In this document: piece by piece, positions 1 to 8,549 of the stretch
Layout: each line of letters begins with the position of its first letter
Numbering within the stretch: the first letter of the stretch is position 1
Source: Sphingomonas hengshuiensis
GTDB taxonomy: Bacteria; Pseudomonadota; Alphaproteobacteria; Sphingomonadales; Sphingomonadaceae
DNA: 64,000 nucleotides
Reading direction: 5' to 3'
Assembly (NCBI RefSeq): GCF_000935025.1
Contig: NZ_CP010836.1
Coordinates: forward strand, 1,178,001 to 1,242,000
Notes under the pieces: generated by a model
Databases searched by the model: none
What the model was told of the DNA's origin: nothing
Seen by the model: the letters and a program-made list of their open reading frames with translations, nothing else
Translations under genes and position numbers: made by a program

Positions 1-2
1 CC

Positions 3-449
3 CGGCCGCTGGTCGGGGCCTGGCTGAGCCGCCAGAAGACACTGACGATGATGGTCGATCGCGGGTCGATCCTGCTGGTCGTCTATTCGGCGTTCAGCGC
101 CGGCGTCGTTGCCGGCATCTGGAGCAAAGTGACGCCGCAGAGCTTTGCGCTGGTCATCCTTCTCGATCTCGTGCTGCTGGTGGTGGCGCTCAGCTTCACC
201 ACCTTGGTCAGCCGTCTGGTGCGCCTGCCGGTGGAGGACGAGATCACCATCGCCTTTTGCGGTTCGCAAAAGAGCATGGCGAGCGGCCTGCCGATGGCGA
301 ACATCGTCTTTCCGGCCAGCACGGTGGGCCTGATCGTCCTCCCGTTGATGCTGTATCACCAGATGCAACTGATGGTCTGCGCGGCGCTCGCCCGACGCTA
401 TGCTCTGCGGCCAGAGCCTCGCGCCGCGATGGCGACCGTGCCGGCATGA
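3..449 (+). CDS. Bile acid:sodium symporter-like permease, C-terminal part
   Basis: The frame is open from the first bases of the window, so the gene is cut at its 5' end; about 148 residues remain. They contain four strongly hydrophobic helices and the short polar stretch FCGSQKSMASG before the penultimate helix. Together these resemble the C-terminal half of SBF-like (BASS superfamily, YfeH-type) inner-membrane transporters. The substrate cannot be told from this fragment. An internal ATG at 48 would start inside the membrane domain and is probably not the true start. The following flavin reductase-like gene begins 38 bases downstream on the same strand, so co-transcription is possible. Confidence 0.75.
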   Translation, partial: RPLVGAWLSRQKTLTMMVDRGSILLVVYSAFSAGVVAGIWSKVTPQSFALVILLDLVLLVVALSFTTLVSRLVRLPVEDEITIAFCGSQKSMASGLPMANIVFPASTVGLIVLPLMLYHQMQLMVCAALARRYALRPEPRAAMATVPA

Positions 450-487
450 CTTCCCTCCAGTCAGTCGCCATTCAAGGATCGAACCCT

Positions 488-1057
488 ATGACCATCCTCC
501 GCGATATCGACGACGACAGCGATCTGCGGCAGCTGTTCGGCCGGTTCCCGACCGGTGTCACGGCATTGTGCGCGATGAATGGGGACCAGCCGATCGGCAT
601 GACCGCAAGCGCCTTCGTGGCGATCTCGCTCAACCCCGCTTTGGTCTCGGTGTGCATCAAGCACGAGTCGTGGACCTGGCAGCAATTGCGCGGGTGCGAC
701 CGGATCGGAATCTCATTTCTGGGCCACGGGCACGCCGCAGTCGCGCGTCAGTTAGCGCAGCGCAGCGACGACCGGTTTCGGGGGCTGGATTATGACGTGA
801 CCACCAACGGCGCGCTGTTCCTCGCCGGTGCAACAGCCTGGCTCGAGTGCGCGCTCGAGCAGGAGATACCTGCCGGAGACCACGACATCGTCCTGTTTCG
901 CCTTCATCGCGCATCGTTGGCCAACTCGGTCATGCCGCTCGTCTTCCACTGCAGCGACTTTCACACTCTGACGCCCGTCAATCAGATGCGCTGTCCAGCG
1001 CCATCTTCAGGGCTCAAGGTCGGAACCCATGTTTCGGTAGCGTGCGCAGATCGATGA
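488..1057 (+). CDS. Flavin reductase-like domain protein (FMN-binding split barrel)
   Basis: A 189-residue protein that aligns by eye with the flavin reductase / DIM6-NTAB family. The N-terminal block FGRFPTGVTALCAMNGD is followed by GMTASAFVAISLNPALVSVCI, the usual FMN-binding segment, and later by a conserved HDIVLFRLHRASL strand. Members bind FMN and reduce it with NAD(P)H, or serve as the reductase half of two-component monooxygenases. The open frame extends upstream to 257, but the ATG at 488 gives the family's normal N-terminus. Its stop overlaps the start of the thioesterase gene (ATGA at 1054-1057), so the two are translationally coupled. The partner monooxygenase, if any, is not in the window. 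Confidence 0.8.
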   Translation: MTILRDIDDDSDLRQLFGRFPTGVTALCAMNGDQPIGMTASAFVAISLNPALVSVCIKHESWTWQQLRGCDRIGISFLGHGHAAVARQLAQRSDDRFRGLDYDVTTNGALFLAGATAWLECALEQEIPAGDHDIVLFRLHRASLANSVMPLVFHCSDFHTLTPVNQMRCPAPSSGLKVGTHVSVACADR

Positions 1058-1851
1058 GCAGCGACTTCGCCGCCGTTGCGCCCGGTACCGTCCAGTTGAT
1101 CGACATGATCTTCCCTGGCGATGCTAACCATCACGGCACGCTGTTCGGCGGTGTGGCGCTCGCGCATATGGACAAAGTGGCGTTCATCTCCGCCACACGT
1201 CATGGCCGCGCACCGTTCGTTACCGCAGCATCGGACAAGATCGATTTCAGGGCACCGGTACGCATCGGCGAAATGGTCGAGGCCACCGGTCGCGTCGTTC
1301 GCGTCGGCAAGAGTTCGCTCGATGTGGAGGTCGAACTCGTTGCCGAAGCCCTGGTTACCGGTCAGCGACGCATCTGCGCGAGCGGGCGCTTTGCGATGGT
1401 CGCGGTGAAGGCGGCCGAAACGGTCCTGCCGCTCCCGCCGCTCGACCTGACGGCTTCCGCGCCAAACGACGATTTCCTGCGGATGATCGAGATCGTATTC
1501 CCACCACAGACCAACCATTATGGTACGCTCTACGGCGGCGACGCGCTCAAGATGATGGGCAAGGCGGCGTTTATCGCCGCGACCCGACACGCGCGCGCGG
1601 TGATGGTGATGGTGATGGTGATGGTGATGGTGATGGTGGCGTCGGACAAGATCGAATTCAAGTCCGCGATCCGTGAAGGTGAGTTGGTCGAACTTGCAGC
1701 CAGGCCGGTTGGTACCGGCCGAACGTCGGTGCAGATCGCTGTCGACCTTTGGGCGGAAGGACTTGTGACAGGCGAACGCCGCCTGGCCGGGTCTGCGCGC
1801 TTTACGATGGTTGCAGTCGACCGCGAAGGACGGCCCACCGCCTTTGGGTGA
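1054..1851 (+). CDS. Acyl-CoA thioesterase with two hotdog domains
   Basis: A 265-residue protein with two tandem hotdog-fold repeats of the YciA/ACOT acyl-CoA hydrolase family. Each has a (N)HxGTLxGG signature (HHGTLFGG near residue 25, NHYGTLYGG near residue 155) followed by FI(S/A)ATRH and ASDKI(D/E)F. The enzyme should hydrolyse acyl-CoA thioesters in the cytosol. In the second repeat the loop between ATRHARA and ASDKIEF is lengthened by an alternating Val-Met run, encoded by a GTGATG hexanucleotide repeat; the first repeat has only a few residues there. The start overlaps the stop of the preceding flavin reductase-like gene. A longer upstream frame (from 847) lies inside that gene and is not used. 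Confidence 0.85.
   Translation: MSSDFAAVAPGTVQLIDMIFPGDANHHGTLFGGVALAHMDKVAFISATRHGRAPFVTAASDKIDFRAPVRIGEMVEATGRVVRVGKSSLDVEVELVAEALVTGQRRICASGRFAMVAVKAAETVLPLPPLDLTASAPNDDFLRMIEIVFPPQTNHYGTLYGGDALKMMGKAAFIAATRHARAVMVMVMVMVMVMVASDKIEFKSAIREGELVELAARPVGTGRTSVQIAVDLWAEGLVTGERRLAGSARFTMVAVDREGRPTAFG
1599..1638 (+). repeat. In-frame hexanucleotide microsatellite (GGTGAT, about 6 copies)
   Basis: About six uninterrupted copies of GGTGAT lie inside the second hotdog domain of the thioesterase and read as alternating Val-Met codons. Gain or loss of a full unit changes the protein by two residues and keeps the frame. The equivalent position of the first hotdog repeat lacks the run, which points to local slippage expansion. 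Confidence 0.9.
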
Positions 1852-2274
1852 CACGTGCCGCTCACTGCCGTTCTTCTACGCGGCCTGCGTCTCATATCCA
1901 AGCGAACCAAAAAAGCAAAAGAACGACGACCGCTTTCGGGAATTCGAGCGGGGATGCTGAACGGCTTATATTGGGGCGCTTTGCAGTCGCGCAGCTTCCG
2001 ACCCAAAGTCGGCCGTTCCTGGATTGGCGCTTGAATGTCTGCAACTGACAGAAGCTGCCATATGCTGGGCATCAATCGGCCAGTCGGAAATGCGGGTGAT
2101 TGAGGCGGAGTATGGCATCCTCGCCTACGACGATGGCCAGAATCACCGACAACGCCAACTCGCCCCGCGCAAACACAGGGCGCGCCGTCCCCGAGCACGA
2201 AGATCCTCAAACGACGGTGTGGACGCCCTTGATGGCGCGAAGTGTCGCGCGCAACCTCATAGAAAAGCCGGCCA
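1852..2274. other. Intergenic region, no gene recognised
   Basis: This 423-base gap separates the rightward thioesterase gene from the leftward nitroreductase gene, so it carries the 3' ends of two convergent units. Several open frames cross it on both strands, but none has a credible start site, composition or family resemblance. I found no clear terminator hairpin or RNA gene. Confidence 0.4.
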
Positions 2275-3372
2275 TCACGTCTCGATCACGGCGGCGGCGG
2301 GCCGGCGCGGCGACCAGGGCAGCGACAGCCCATAGCCGAAGCGCATGACGATGTCGGGACGTCGGCCCTTTAAACCGACAAGTGCTGCCAGATCGGGACG
2401 CAGGCTGGCGACTTCTACAGGCTGATTGATAAAGGCGTGCTTGAGCCCAAGCGCCGTCGCCTGCAACGCAAAGCGTTGGCAGGCCTGGCCGACCGCCACC
2501 CAGTTCGCCGGCGATTCCCCGGCACCCACGAAGATTGCGATGCCCGCGGACGAACGGATCTGGCGCGCATAGGCGTCGTTCTGCGATGCCGCCGTCGACA
2601 GCCAGTCGAACGCTGGTGGTCCCAGCCAGTCCGGAAGCGCAGGGTTGCCGCTCGCCACGCTATAAAGGCCGTCGCCCGTTCGCAGCGCCTGACGCGGGTT
2701 GAAGCGCAGCCAGGACTTCAATTCGCGCACGAAAGCCGCATCGGCCATCTGCGCAGTGTTGCCCGTCACCACCAGATCGCGCAAACGGTCGATCCGCGCG
2801 CGATCCGTAAGCAGCGCCAGATCGACGCCGGGAACGGTCGCCGCCTTAGCGAGCAGATCGAGATCGATCGAACTGACCGTGCGACCGTCATAGTCGGCAC
2901 GCGTGGACTGGCGCTTCGGGATCGCGTCGAAGAGGGCCGACGTTCGCACCGGCCCATTCGCAAAATCGAGAGCGACCGATCCAGCGGCGGATGGATCGAA
3001 GCGGACGCTTCCGGGGCGACCACGCGCTGCGGATGCCAATGACAGGTTTTCGGCGGCGCAGCCGAGACTGACGAACAGATGGTGATCGTCATGATCGACG
3101 ACCGGTGTTCGGCGAGAAAAATCCGGTAAGATTTGGATCCGCTTCTCTCTGAGCCCAAACCGCCAAGGCTGCGTGTTGTGACCATTGGGCGCGAGCGTGG
3201 CGTAGCGGATGAGATCGCGGAACGACGCAGGATCGTCCAGCGGCTTGCGGAGCGGGGCAATGTCGGCCGCATAGTCCACAGAGGACCCCATGCCCGACAG
3301 GGTGAGCAGAGTCGCGCTTCCGCCAAGCGCGACAGTCGTGCCGGCGCCGATAAGCAGTTGCCGCCTGTTCAT
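2275..3372 (-). CDS. Acg-like nitroreductase family protein with Tat-type signal
   Basis: A 365-residue protein. The N-terminus NRRQLLIGAG followed by a hydrophobic stretch looks like a twin-arginine signal, suggesting export of a folded, cofactor-loaded protein. The body resembles the Acg / putative nitroreductase family: an N-terminal half with APNGHNTQPWRF, a typical FMN-phosphate-binding block, and a second half with ALGLKHAFINQPVE. Acg proteins bind FMN but often lack normal nitroreductase activity. It is the last gene of a leftward operon; its start overlaps the stop of the AI-2E-family permease gene (ATGA). The company of a P-type ATPase and a universal stress protein recalls hypoxia/dormancy regulons, which is inference. 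Confidence 0.8.
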   Translation of the reverse strand: MNRRQLLIGAGTTVALGGSATLLTLSGMGSSVDYAADIAPLRKPLDDPASFRDLIRYATLAPNGHNTQPWRFGLREKRIQILPDFSRRTPVVDHDDHHLFVSLGCAAENLSLASAARGRPGSVRFDPSAAGSVALDFANGPVRTSALFDAIPKRQSTRADYDGRTVSSIDLDLLAKAATVPGVDLALLTDRARIDRLRDLVVTGNTAQMADAAFVRELKSWLRFNPRQALRTGDGLYSVASGNPALPDWLGPPAFDWLSTAASQNDAYARQIRSSAGIAIFVGAGESPANWVAVGQACQRFALQATALGLKHAFINQPVEVASLRPDLAALVGLKGRRPDIVMRFGYGLSLPWSPRRPAAAVIET

Positions 3373-4475
3373 GGACTTTTCCTCACCGGTGGCGTCGGGA
3401 GGATCGCCAAGGCAGGCGGTTGCGTGCTTCCGAAGATTTCCCAGACGGCCATGAACAGTGCCGCAATCACCGGCCCTACGACGAAGCCGTTGAACCCCAT
3501 GAGTTCGAACCCGCCGAGCGTGGCGATGAGCACGACGTAATCGGGCATGCGCGCGTCGCGCCCGACCAGGATCGGGCGGACGATATTGTCGACGCTGCTA
3601 ATGATGAAAAAGCCGCACGCGCCCAGCACGGCCGCCTGCCAGATCGCGCCGGTCGCCAGCAGGTAGAGCGTCACCGGCACCCAGACGAGCCCGGTGCCGA
3701 CGGCGGGGAACAGCGAGAAAGCGCCCATTGCGACACCCCAGAGCAACGCACCCGGGATGCCGATCGCCCAGAACACGAGGCCGCCGGTCGCCCCCTGCAG
3801 GACAGCGACGATCAGGCTGCCTTTGATGGTCGCGCGGATCACCGCGACGAACTTCGCGATGAGGACCACGCGCTGGTCGGGGGGCAGCGGAATGGCGCGC
3901 TCGATCCGCGCAGCCAGCGCGTGCCCGTCGCGCAGCAGGAAGAAGGTCAGGTACAGCATCACGCCGAGGGCGAGGAAGAAGGCGAATGTCCCCTGGCCAA
4001 TATTGAGAAGCTGTCCGGCCACACTTTGGAAGCTGCTGGCAAAGCCCTGGCCGAGTTTGGTGCGTACGCCGCCCATGTCGCCGAGGCCGATATCGGCGAG
4101 CCAACTTCGGGCCCAACTGGGCAGGTGTCCCTGCGTATCCACGAACAAGCGCCCGAGATCGATGTCTCCACTGCGGATGCGCGCGTAAAAGGCGGTGGCC
4201 TCGCGTAGAAGGGCCGCCGCCAACAGCATCGCCGGCACCACCACCACGATGACGATGACAAGCAGCGTGATGATCGCAGCGCTGCCCCGCCGCCGTGGCA
4301 TCCCGCGAAGCACGCGCGTGTTGAAGGGTTCGAAGAGCACGGCTGCGATCACGGCCCAGAGAATCGCGCCCGAGAAGGGCGCGATCAGCCAAAGGAAGGC
4401 GAGCGTGGCAACGGCGACCAGCGCCACGAGCGTGATACGTGCGAGTCCCGTGGTGGCGGGTACGCCCTCGCTCAC
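3369..4475 (-). CDS. AI-2E family transporter (UPF0118 permease)
   Basis: A 368-residue inner-membrane protein with about eight hydrophobic helices. The N-terminal pair is followed by a soluble loop (residues about 80-150) and a C-terminal bundle. It contains segments typical of the AI-2 exporter (TqsA/YdiK/PerM) family, for example FPAVGTGLVWVPVTLYLL and the late DNIVRPILVG motif. Members export signals or ions, and the substrate here is unknown. Both ends overlap neighbours: its start overlaps the P-type ATPase stop and its stop overlaps the nitroreductase start. It is therefore a middle gene of one transcript. Confidence 0.85.
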   Translation of the reverse strand: MSEGVPATTGLARITLVALVAVATLAFLWLIAPFSGAILWAVIAAVLFEPFNTRVLRGMPRRRGSAAIITLLVIVIVVVVPAMLLAAALLREATAFYARIRSGDIDLGRLFVDTQGHLPSWARSWLADIGLGDMGGVRTKLGQGFASSFQSVAGQLLNIGQGTFAFFLALGVMLYLTFFLLRDGHALAARIERAIPLPPDQRVVLIAKFVAVIRATIKGSLIVAVLQGATGGLVFWAIGIPGALLWGVAMGAFSLFPAVGTGLVWVPVTLYLLATGAIWQAAVLGACGFFIISSVDNIVRPILVGRDARMPDYVVLIATLGGFELMGFNGFVVGPVIAALFMAVWEIFGSTQPPALAILPTPPVRKSP

Positions 4476-7030
4476 GGTGCCACCATGCGTTTGCGGACGG
4501 AGACCCGCGCCGCCAGCCGCCGGACCAGCGGCTTGCAGCTTTCGAGCAGCACCAGCAGGACAATGCCCAGGCCGACCGCGAGCGCCATATCGCTCCAGGC
4601 GATGGCCCCGAACTTCAGCAACAGCTGCGCCTGCGGCAGGAACAGGATCAGCGCGGTCACGCCGCTGATCGCAACCGCGACATAGCGCAGCGCCGCATTG
4701 TGCCGGACCAGCGCTTGCCCAAGCGACGCGCTGAACGAGCGGTTGACCAGGATCAGCGCGACGATCTCGGCGATTAAGGCGAAGAATATCAGCGCACGCA
4801 GTTCGATCTCCGGCATTCCGCCCCAGGTCTCGACCAGAAAGACCGTCGCCAGCATCGCGAAAGCGAGGCCCCCCTGGAACACGCTCCAGACGATCATCGG
4901 CAGCGAGAACAGCGGCTCAGAGGGATCGCGTGGCGAACGTGCTATGATATCGTCTTCGTCGCGCTCGGCCTCGAACACGAGGGCACAGACGGGGTCGATC
5001 ACCATTTCGAGCAGCGCGATATGGATAGGACCGAACAGGATCGGCAGGCCGAAGAACAAGGGCAGCAATGCCAGGCCAGCGATCGGGACATGGACCGCGA
5101 AGATGAATGCCATCGCCTTGCGGATATTGTCGTAGATTCGCCGCCCGAGCCGGACCGATTGGACGATCGATCCGAAATCATCCTCGAGCAGCACCATGGC
5201 GGAGGCTTCGCGCGCGACGTCGGTGCCGCGCTTGCCCATCGCGATGCCGATATGTGCCGCTTTCAGTGACGGCGCGTCATTGACGCCGTCCCCGGTCATC
5301 GCGACGATCTCGCCATCGGCCTTGAACGCTTGCACGATCCGCAGCTTCTGTTCGGGCATGATCCGGGCGAAGACCGTGACGGTCTTCAGGCGCTCGGCGA
5401 GTTGTGCGTCGTCGAGCGCTTCGAGGTCGGAACCGGTCAGCACCTCGCCGTCGGCGATCCCCGCCTGCGTCGCGATCGAGCGGGCGGTTGCGGCATAGTC
5501 GCCGGTGATCATGACGACGCGGATGCCGGCGCTGCGGCATTCGGCGACCGCAGCCGGCACGCTCGCGCGGATCGGATCGGCGAGGCCGACAAGACCGGTC
5601 AGCGTGTAGGTATAGGCGCGCTGGGTTTCGGCCCAGTCGCGATTTGGTGGCGTGGCTGTCGCGACGGCAAGCACGCGGATTCCGCGGATCGCCATCGCTT
5701 CGACGGCGGCTGTCATGGCTGCGAGCGCGTCCCCGGTAAGGTGGCAAAGGCCGGCGATCGCTTCCGGGGCGCCCTTGGCCGCGATCGACAGCGTATCGGC
5801 ATCCTCCCAGATATTCGACATCGCCAGCAGGTCGGGGCGCAGCGCATAGGCGTGCACCGGTCCCCGGTTCGGCAACGCGATCGACGGGATTGCGGCGCGA
5901 GCGCCATGCAGGGCGATATCCATCGGATCGGTCGGATCGGCCGCGCTCGCCAGCGCCGCGGTCGCGATCAGGGCGTGATAGGCGTCCGGGACCGTAACCT
6001 CAGGCCCGACCATGAAGGCGTTGCCCGTTGGCAGCCACAATTCCGCGAGCGACATGCGGTTTTCGGTCAATGTGCCGGTCTTGTCGGTGCACAGCACGGT
6101 CGCCGACCCCAGCGTTTCGATCGCCGCCGCACGGCGCGTGAGCACCCCGACCTTGCCGATCCGCCAGGCGCCCATCGCGAGAAACACCGTCAGGACGACG
6201 GGAAACTCCTCGGGCAGCATCGACATGCCAATGGCGATGCCCGCCAGCACCGCCTCGATCCAGCCGCCGCGCAGCAGGCCGTAGAGCGCTACCACCAGTA
6301 ATGCGACCGTGCCGCCGCCGATGGCGCACCACGTGACGATTCGCGTCGTCTCGCGGCGCAGGCGAGGGGCTTCCGTATCGAGGGTTGCCAGCGACTGCCC
6401 GATCCGGCCGATCTCGCTGCGGGGTCCGGTGGCCAGCACGCGCGCGGTGCCGCTGCCGCGCGCTACCAGCGAGCCGGAATAGACATAGGGCTGCCCGTCG
6501 CCACCGGGGCGGCGCGTTTCGTGCTCGGCCTCTTCGGTCGCGACGACCTTGCCGACCGGAAGGGATTCGCCGGTCAGCAGCGACTCGTCGGTTTGGAGAT
6601 CGCTCGCCTCGATAAGCACCGCATCTGCGGCGATGCGATCGCCCTGTTCCAGCACGATCAGGTCGTCTCGAACCACCTCGCGCCCCGCGATGTGCACGCG
6701 CACGCCGTCGCGGATGACGCGCGCGCGCGGCGCGGACAGGTCACGCAATGCCTCCAGCACATGCTCGGTGCGGGTTTCCTGGATGACGGTCACGCCGACC
6801 GAAAAGGTCGCAAAGCCGAGCAGGATCAACGCCTCCGTCAGATCACCGAGCAACAGATAGGCGACACCGCCCGCCAGCAGGAGCGCCAGCATCGGTTCGC
6901 GCAGGACCTCGAACGCGATCCGCAGGACCGATCGCCGCCTCGCCCGGGCAAGCTCATTCGGGCCGTCCGCTGCAAGCCGCGCAGTCGCTTCTGCCGAGGA
7001 CAGTCCGTTGGCGCGGAGGCCGGTCACCAC
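4472..7030 (-). CDS. Cation-translocating P-type ATPase
   Basis: An 852-residue P-type ATPase with the expected order. There is an N-terminal cation_ATPase_N segment, a first membrane hairpin, an actuator domain with LLTGES, and membrane helix 4 with PEEFP. The phosphorylation motif DKTGT has its aspartate near residue 316. The hinge TGDGVNDAPSLK and a C-terminal bundle complete the protein. The helix-6 segment EMVIDPVCALVFEAE fits the calcium/monovalent-cation-like P2 branch, but specificity cannot be assigned. The frame starts with GTG at 7030; no ATG or better start lies upstream, and this GTG overlaps the stop of the universal stress protein remnant. The size and domains are complete. Confidence 0.9.
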   Translation of the reverse strand: MVTGLRANGLSSAEATARLAADGPNELARARRRSVLRIAFEVLREPMLALLLAGGVAYLLLGDLTEALILLGFATFSVGVTVIQETRTEHVLEALRDLSAPRARVIRDGVRVHIAGREVVRDDLIVLEQGDRIAADAVLIEASDLQTDESLLTGESLPVGKVVATEEAEHETRRPGGDGQPYVYSGSLVARGSGTARVLATGPRSEIGRIGQSLATLDTEAPRLRRETTRIVTWCAIGGGTVALLVVALYGLLRGGWIEAVLAGIAIGMSMLPEEFPVVLTVFLAMGAWRIGKVGVLTRRAAAIETLGSATVLCTDKTGTLTENRMSLAELWLPTGNAFMVGPEVTVPDAYHALIATAALASAADPTDPMDIALHGARAAIPSIALPNRGPVHAYALRPDLLAMSNIWEDADTLSIAAKGAPEAIAGLCHLTGDALAAMTAAVEAMAIRGIRVLAVATATPPNRDWAETQRAYTYTLTGLVGLADPIRASVPAAVAECRSAGIRVVMITGDYAATARSIATQAGIADGEVLTGSDLEALDDAQLAERLKTVTVFARIMPEQKLRIVQAFKADGEIVAMTGDGVNDAPSLKAAHIGIAMGKRGTDVAREASAMVLLEDDFGSIVQSVRLGRRIYDNIRKAMAFIFAVHVPIAGLALLPLFFGLPILFGPIHIALLEMVIDPVCALVFEAERDEDDIIARSPRDPSEPLFSLPMIVWSVFQGGLAFAMLATVFLVETWGGMPEIELRALIFFALIAEIVALILVNRSFSASLGQALVRHNAALRYVAVAISGVTALILFLPQAQLLLKFGAIAWSDMALAVGLGIVLLVLLESCKPLVRRLAARVSVRKRMVAP

Positions 7031-7185
7031 GCAAGCTGGAGCGGCAGGCGGGCTTTGTCCAACAGGTTGCGGGTGACGGCGCCAAATATCACCTCGCGTA
7101 GCCGCTCCGCCATCATGTCGGCGGAGCGAATGACCGGATGGGCGGGCGGCGAATTTTCGACGACAAGCAGAATGTCCTGGATCAT
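7024..7185 (-). pseudogene. Universal stress protein remnant, 53 aa, internally deleted
   Basis: This short frame starts at an ATG preceded by an AAAGGAA ribosome site. It encodes a recognisable UspA N-terminus (MIQDILLVVENSP) joined after about 28 residues to a recognisable UspA C-terminus (RLREVIFGAVTRNLL then RLPLQLA). A full UspA domain is about 140-150 residues and has its ATP-binding G-x2-G-x9-G(S/T) segment in the part missing here. The reading frame survived the deletion and its stop overlaps the ATPase start. It may now act only as a leader that delivers ribosomes to the ATPase gene. The family assignment rests on the two end segments. Confidence 0.65.
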
Positions 7186-7233
7186 GATGGCGTTCCTTTT
7201 GGCGTTCGGTTGATCTCTGAAGGGGGGGCGGGT

Positions 7234-7965
7234 TCAGTCATCGCCCCCGCCGCCGCGGTGCTCTTCACCTTCGCGACCTTCGCCGGAGGCGCTGCGATGG
7301 CAGCGCGCACAGTTCTCGATGTTCCGGATCCCTTCCTCGGCGTGCTTGGCACGGATCTGGTCGGGCTGGTGCTCGTGGCAGCTGAAACAGGTGTAGCGGC
7401 GGGTATCGCCACCGGTGTGGCAGGTCGCGCAGGACGCTTTGTGCGGGCCCGTCAGCGCAAAGAAGCGGGCATGGTCGAAGGTCGCGGGCTTCCACCCGGA
7501 TTGGGTGTGACACGCCGCACAGTTTTTCCCGGCCTGCGCATGCAGCGGCGTTTGCGGTGCGCGGTGGCAGGTCGCGCACTGGCCACGCACGTCGGGCCGC
7601 AGCAGGACGTGGGCGAAGCTTTTCCGCGACGCCTTCACCAGATGGGGCGCGCTATGGTCGGTGTGGCAGGCCATGCAGTTGGGCGTCGTCAGCGACTGAT
7701 GGAAGGCGACCGCATTGCCGCGCGCTTTGACCGCCGCGCCCGTCGTGGTCCGGATGCCGATCTCGGCGACCTTGTGGCAATTGGTGCAGCGATCGACCGA
7801 CGCGCCCTTGAACGGCGCATGGCACGCGAAGCAGTTCGTCGTGATGCTCGCGTGCGCCGGGATCAGCGGCTCCGGCGCAACCATCAGGTGCGGCAGAGCG
7901 AAGACAAGCGCGATCAGCCCGCACAGGTTGATGACGATCAGCCAGAGACCCCAACGGCGCATCAT
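7234..7965 (-). CDS. Membrane-anchored octaheme c-type cytochrome
   Basis: A 243-residue protein with one N-terminal hydrophobic helix (residues about 5-27, uncleaved anchor or signal) and eight CxxCH haem c attachment motifs: CFACH, CTNCH, CMACH, CATCH, CAACH, CATCH, CFSCH and CARCH. It resembles cytochrome c3/c7-type multihaem proteins and should sit in the periplasm as an electron wire or sink. The acidic, glycine-rich tail has no haem motif. The start is the ATG pair at 7965-7960, which overlaps the stop of the membrane b-type gene; a longer frame upstream runs inside that gene. Its likely electron donor is encoded by the two genes before it. Confidence 0.85.
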   Translation of the reverse strand: MMRRWGLWLIVINLCGLIALVFALPHLMVAPEPLIPAHASITTNCFACHAPFKGASVDRCTNCHKVAEIGIRTTTGAAVKARGNAVAFHQSLTTPNCMACHTDHSAPHLVKASRKSFAHVLLRPDVRGQCATCHRAPQTPLHAQAGKNCAACHTQSGWKPATFDHARFFALTGPHKASCATCHTGGDTRRYTCFSCHEHQPDQIRAKHAEEGIRNIENCARCHRSASGEGREGEEHRGGGGDD

Positions 7966-8549
7966 CTCCACCCCCAGAACAGGCAGATCGCGATGATATG
8001 CGCCAGCGCCAGCACGCCGAACGCCAGCGTGATCGGCAGGTGGACGACGCGCCATGCCTTGACGACATCGAAGGTGAGGCTGTCCCAATAGGTCTGCTCT
8101 TCAAGCGCTTCCGCCGACAGCCCCTGCGCGCGCAACCGCGTGCGGGTCGCTTCCAGTCGTTTGCGCGATCGTCCCAGCAGATATTTGCCGGTCAGGCCGC
8201 TGGCGATGTTGATGAGCATCGCCCAAGCCGCGAGCCAGGCGAGGATCGCGTTGAAATGGATGCCGGCATGGACGAGGACCAGCAGCGATCCTGCCCAGGC
8301 GAGCCGCTCATGCCAGCGGAGCAGGTTGGCCGGCTTGCCCGACTTGATCAGCTTGCGCTTGCGCATCGAATAGCCTGACGACGCAAGAATCAGCAGGACC
8401 CCGGGAATGCCGAGATAGCGACCGATCCAGACGGCATTGGCAAGGTGCAATGCCGCGTCGAGTGCCAGTGCAGCACCCCCGAGCGCGGCGAGCGACAGGT
8501 AGAACGGGATGACCTCGCGGCTCAACAGGCTGGTGCGCAGGCCGCTCAT
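7962..8549 (-). CDS. Cytochrome b-like / ferric reductase-like transmembrane protein
   Basis: A 195-residue integral membrane protein with four or five hydrophobic helices. Histidines sit in or beside helices (WHERLAW, LVLVHAGIHFN, VVHLPIT, LALAHIIAI), a pattern that suits bis-histidine b-haem binding as in cytochrome b561 or ferric-reductase-like domains. The start at 8549 overlaps the reductase stop (ATGA); an earlier frame start at 8597 lies within the upstream gene. It would pass electrons from the cytosolic reductase across the membrane to the octaheme cytochrome. The haem ligands are inferred from position only. Confidence 0.7.
   Translation of the reverse strand: MSGLRTSLLSREVIPFYLSLAALGGAALALDAALHLANAVWIGRYLGIPGVLLILASSGYSMRKRKLIKSGKPANLLRWHERLAWAGSLLVLVHAGIHFNAILAWLAAWAMLINIASGLTGKYLLGRSRKRLEATRTRLRAQGLSAEALEEQTYWDSLTFDVVKAWRVVHLPITLAFGVLALAHIIAICLFWGWR

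Noticed and set aside
1599..1638. CRISPR-like or regulatory tandem array
   Set aside because: The units are contiguous 6-mers without spacers and read in frame inside a protein, so it is a microsatellite.
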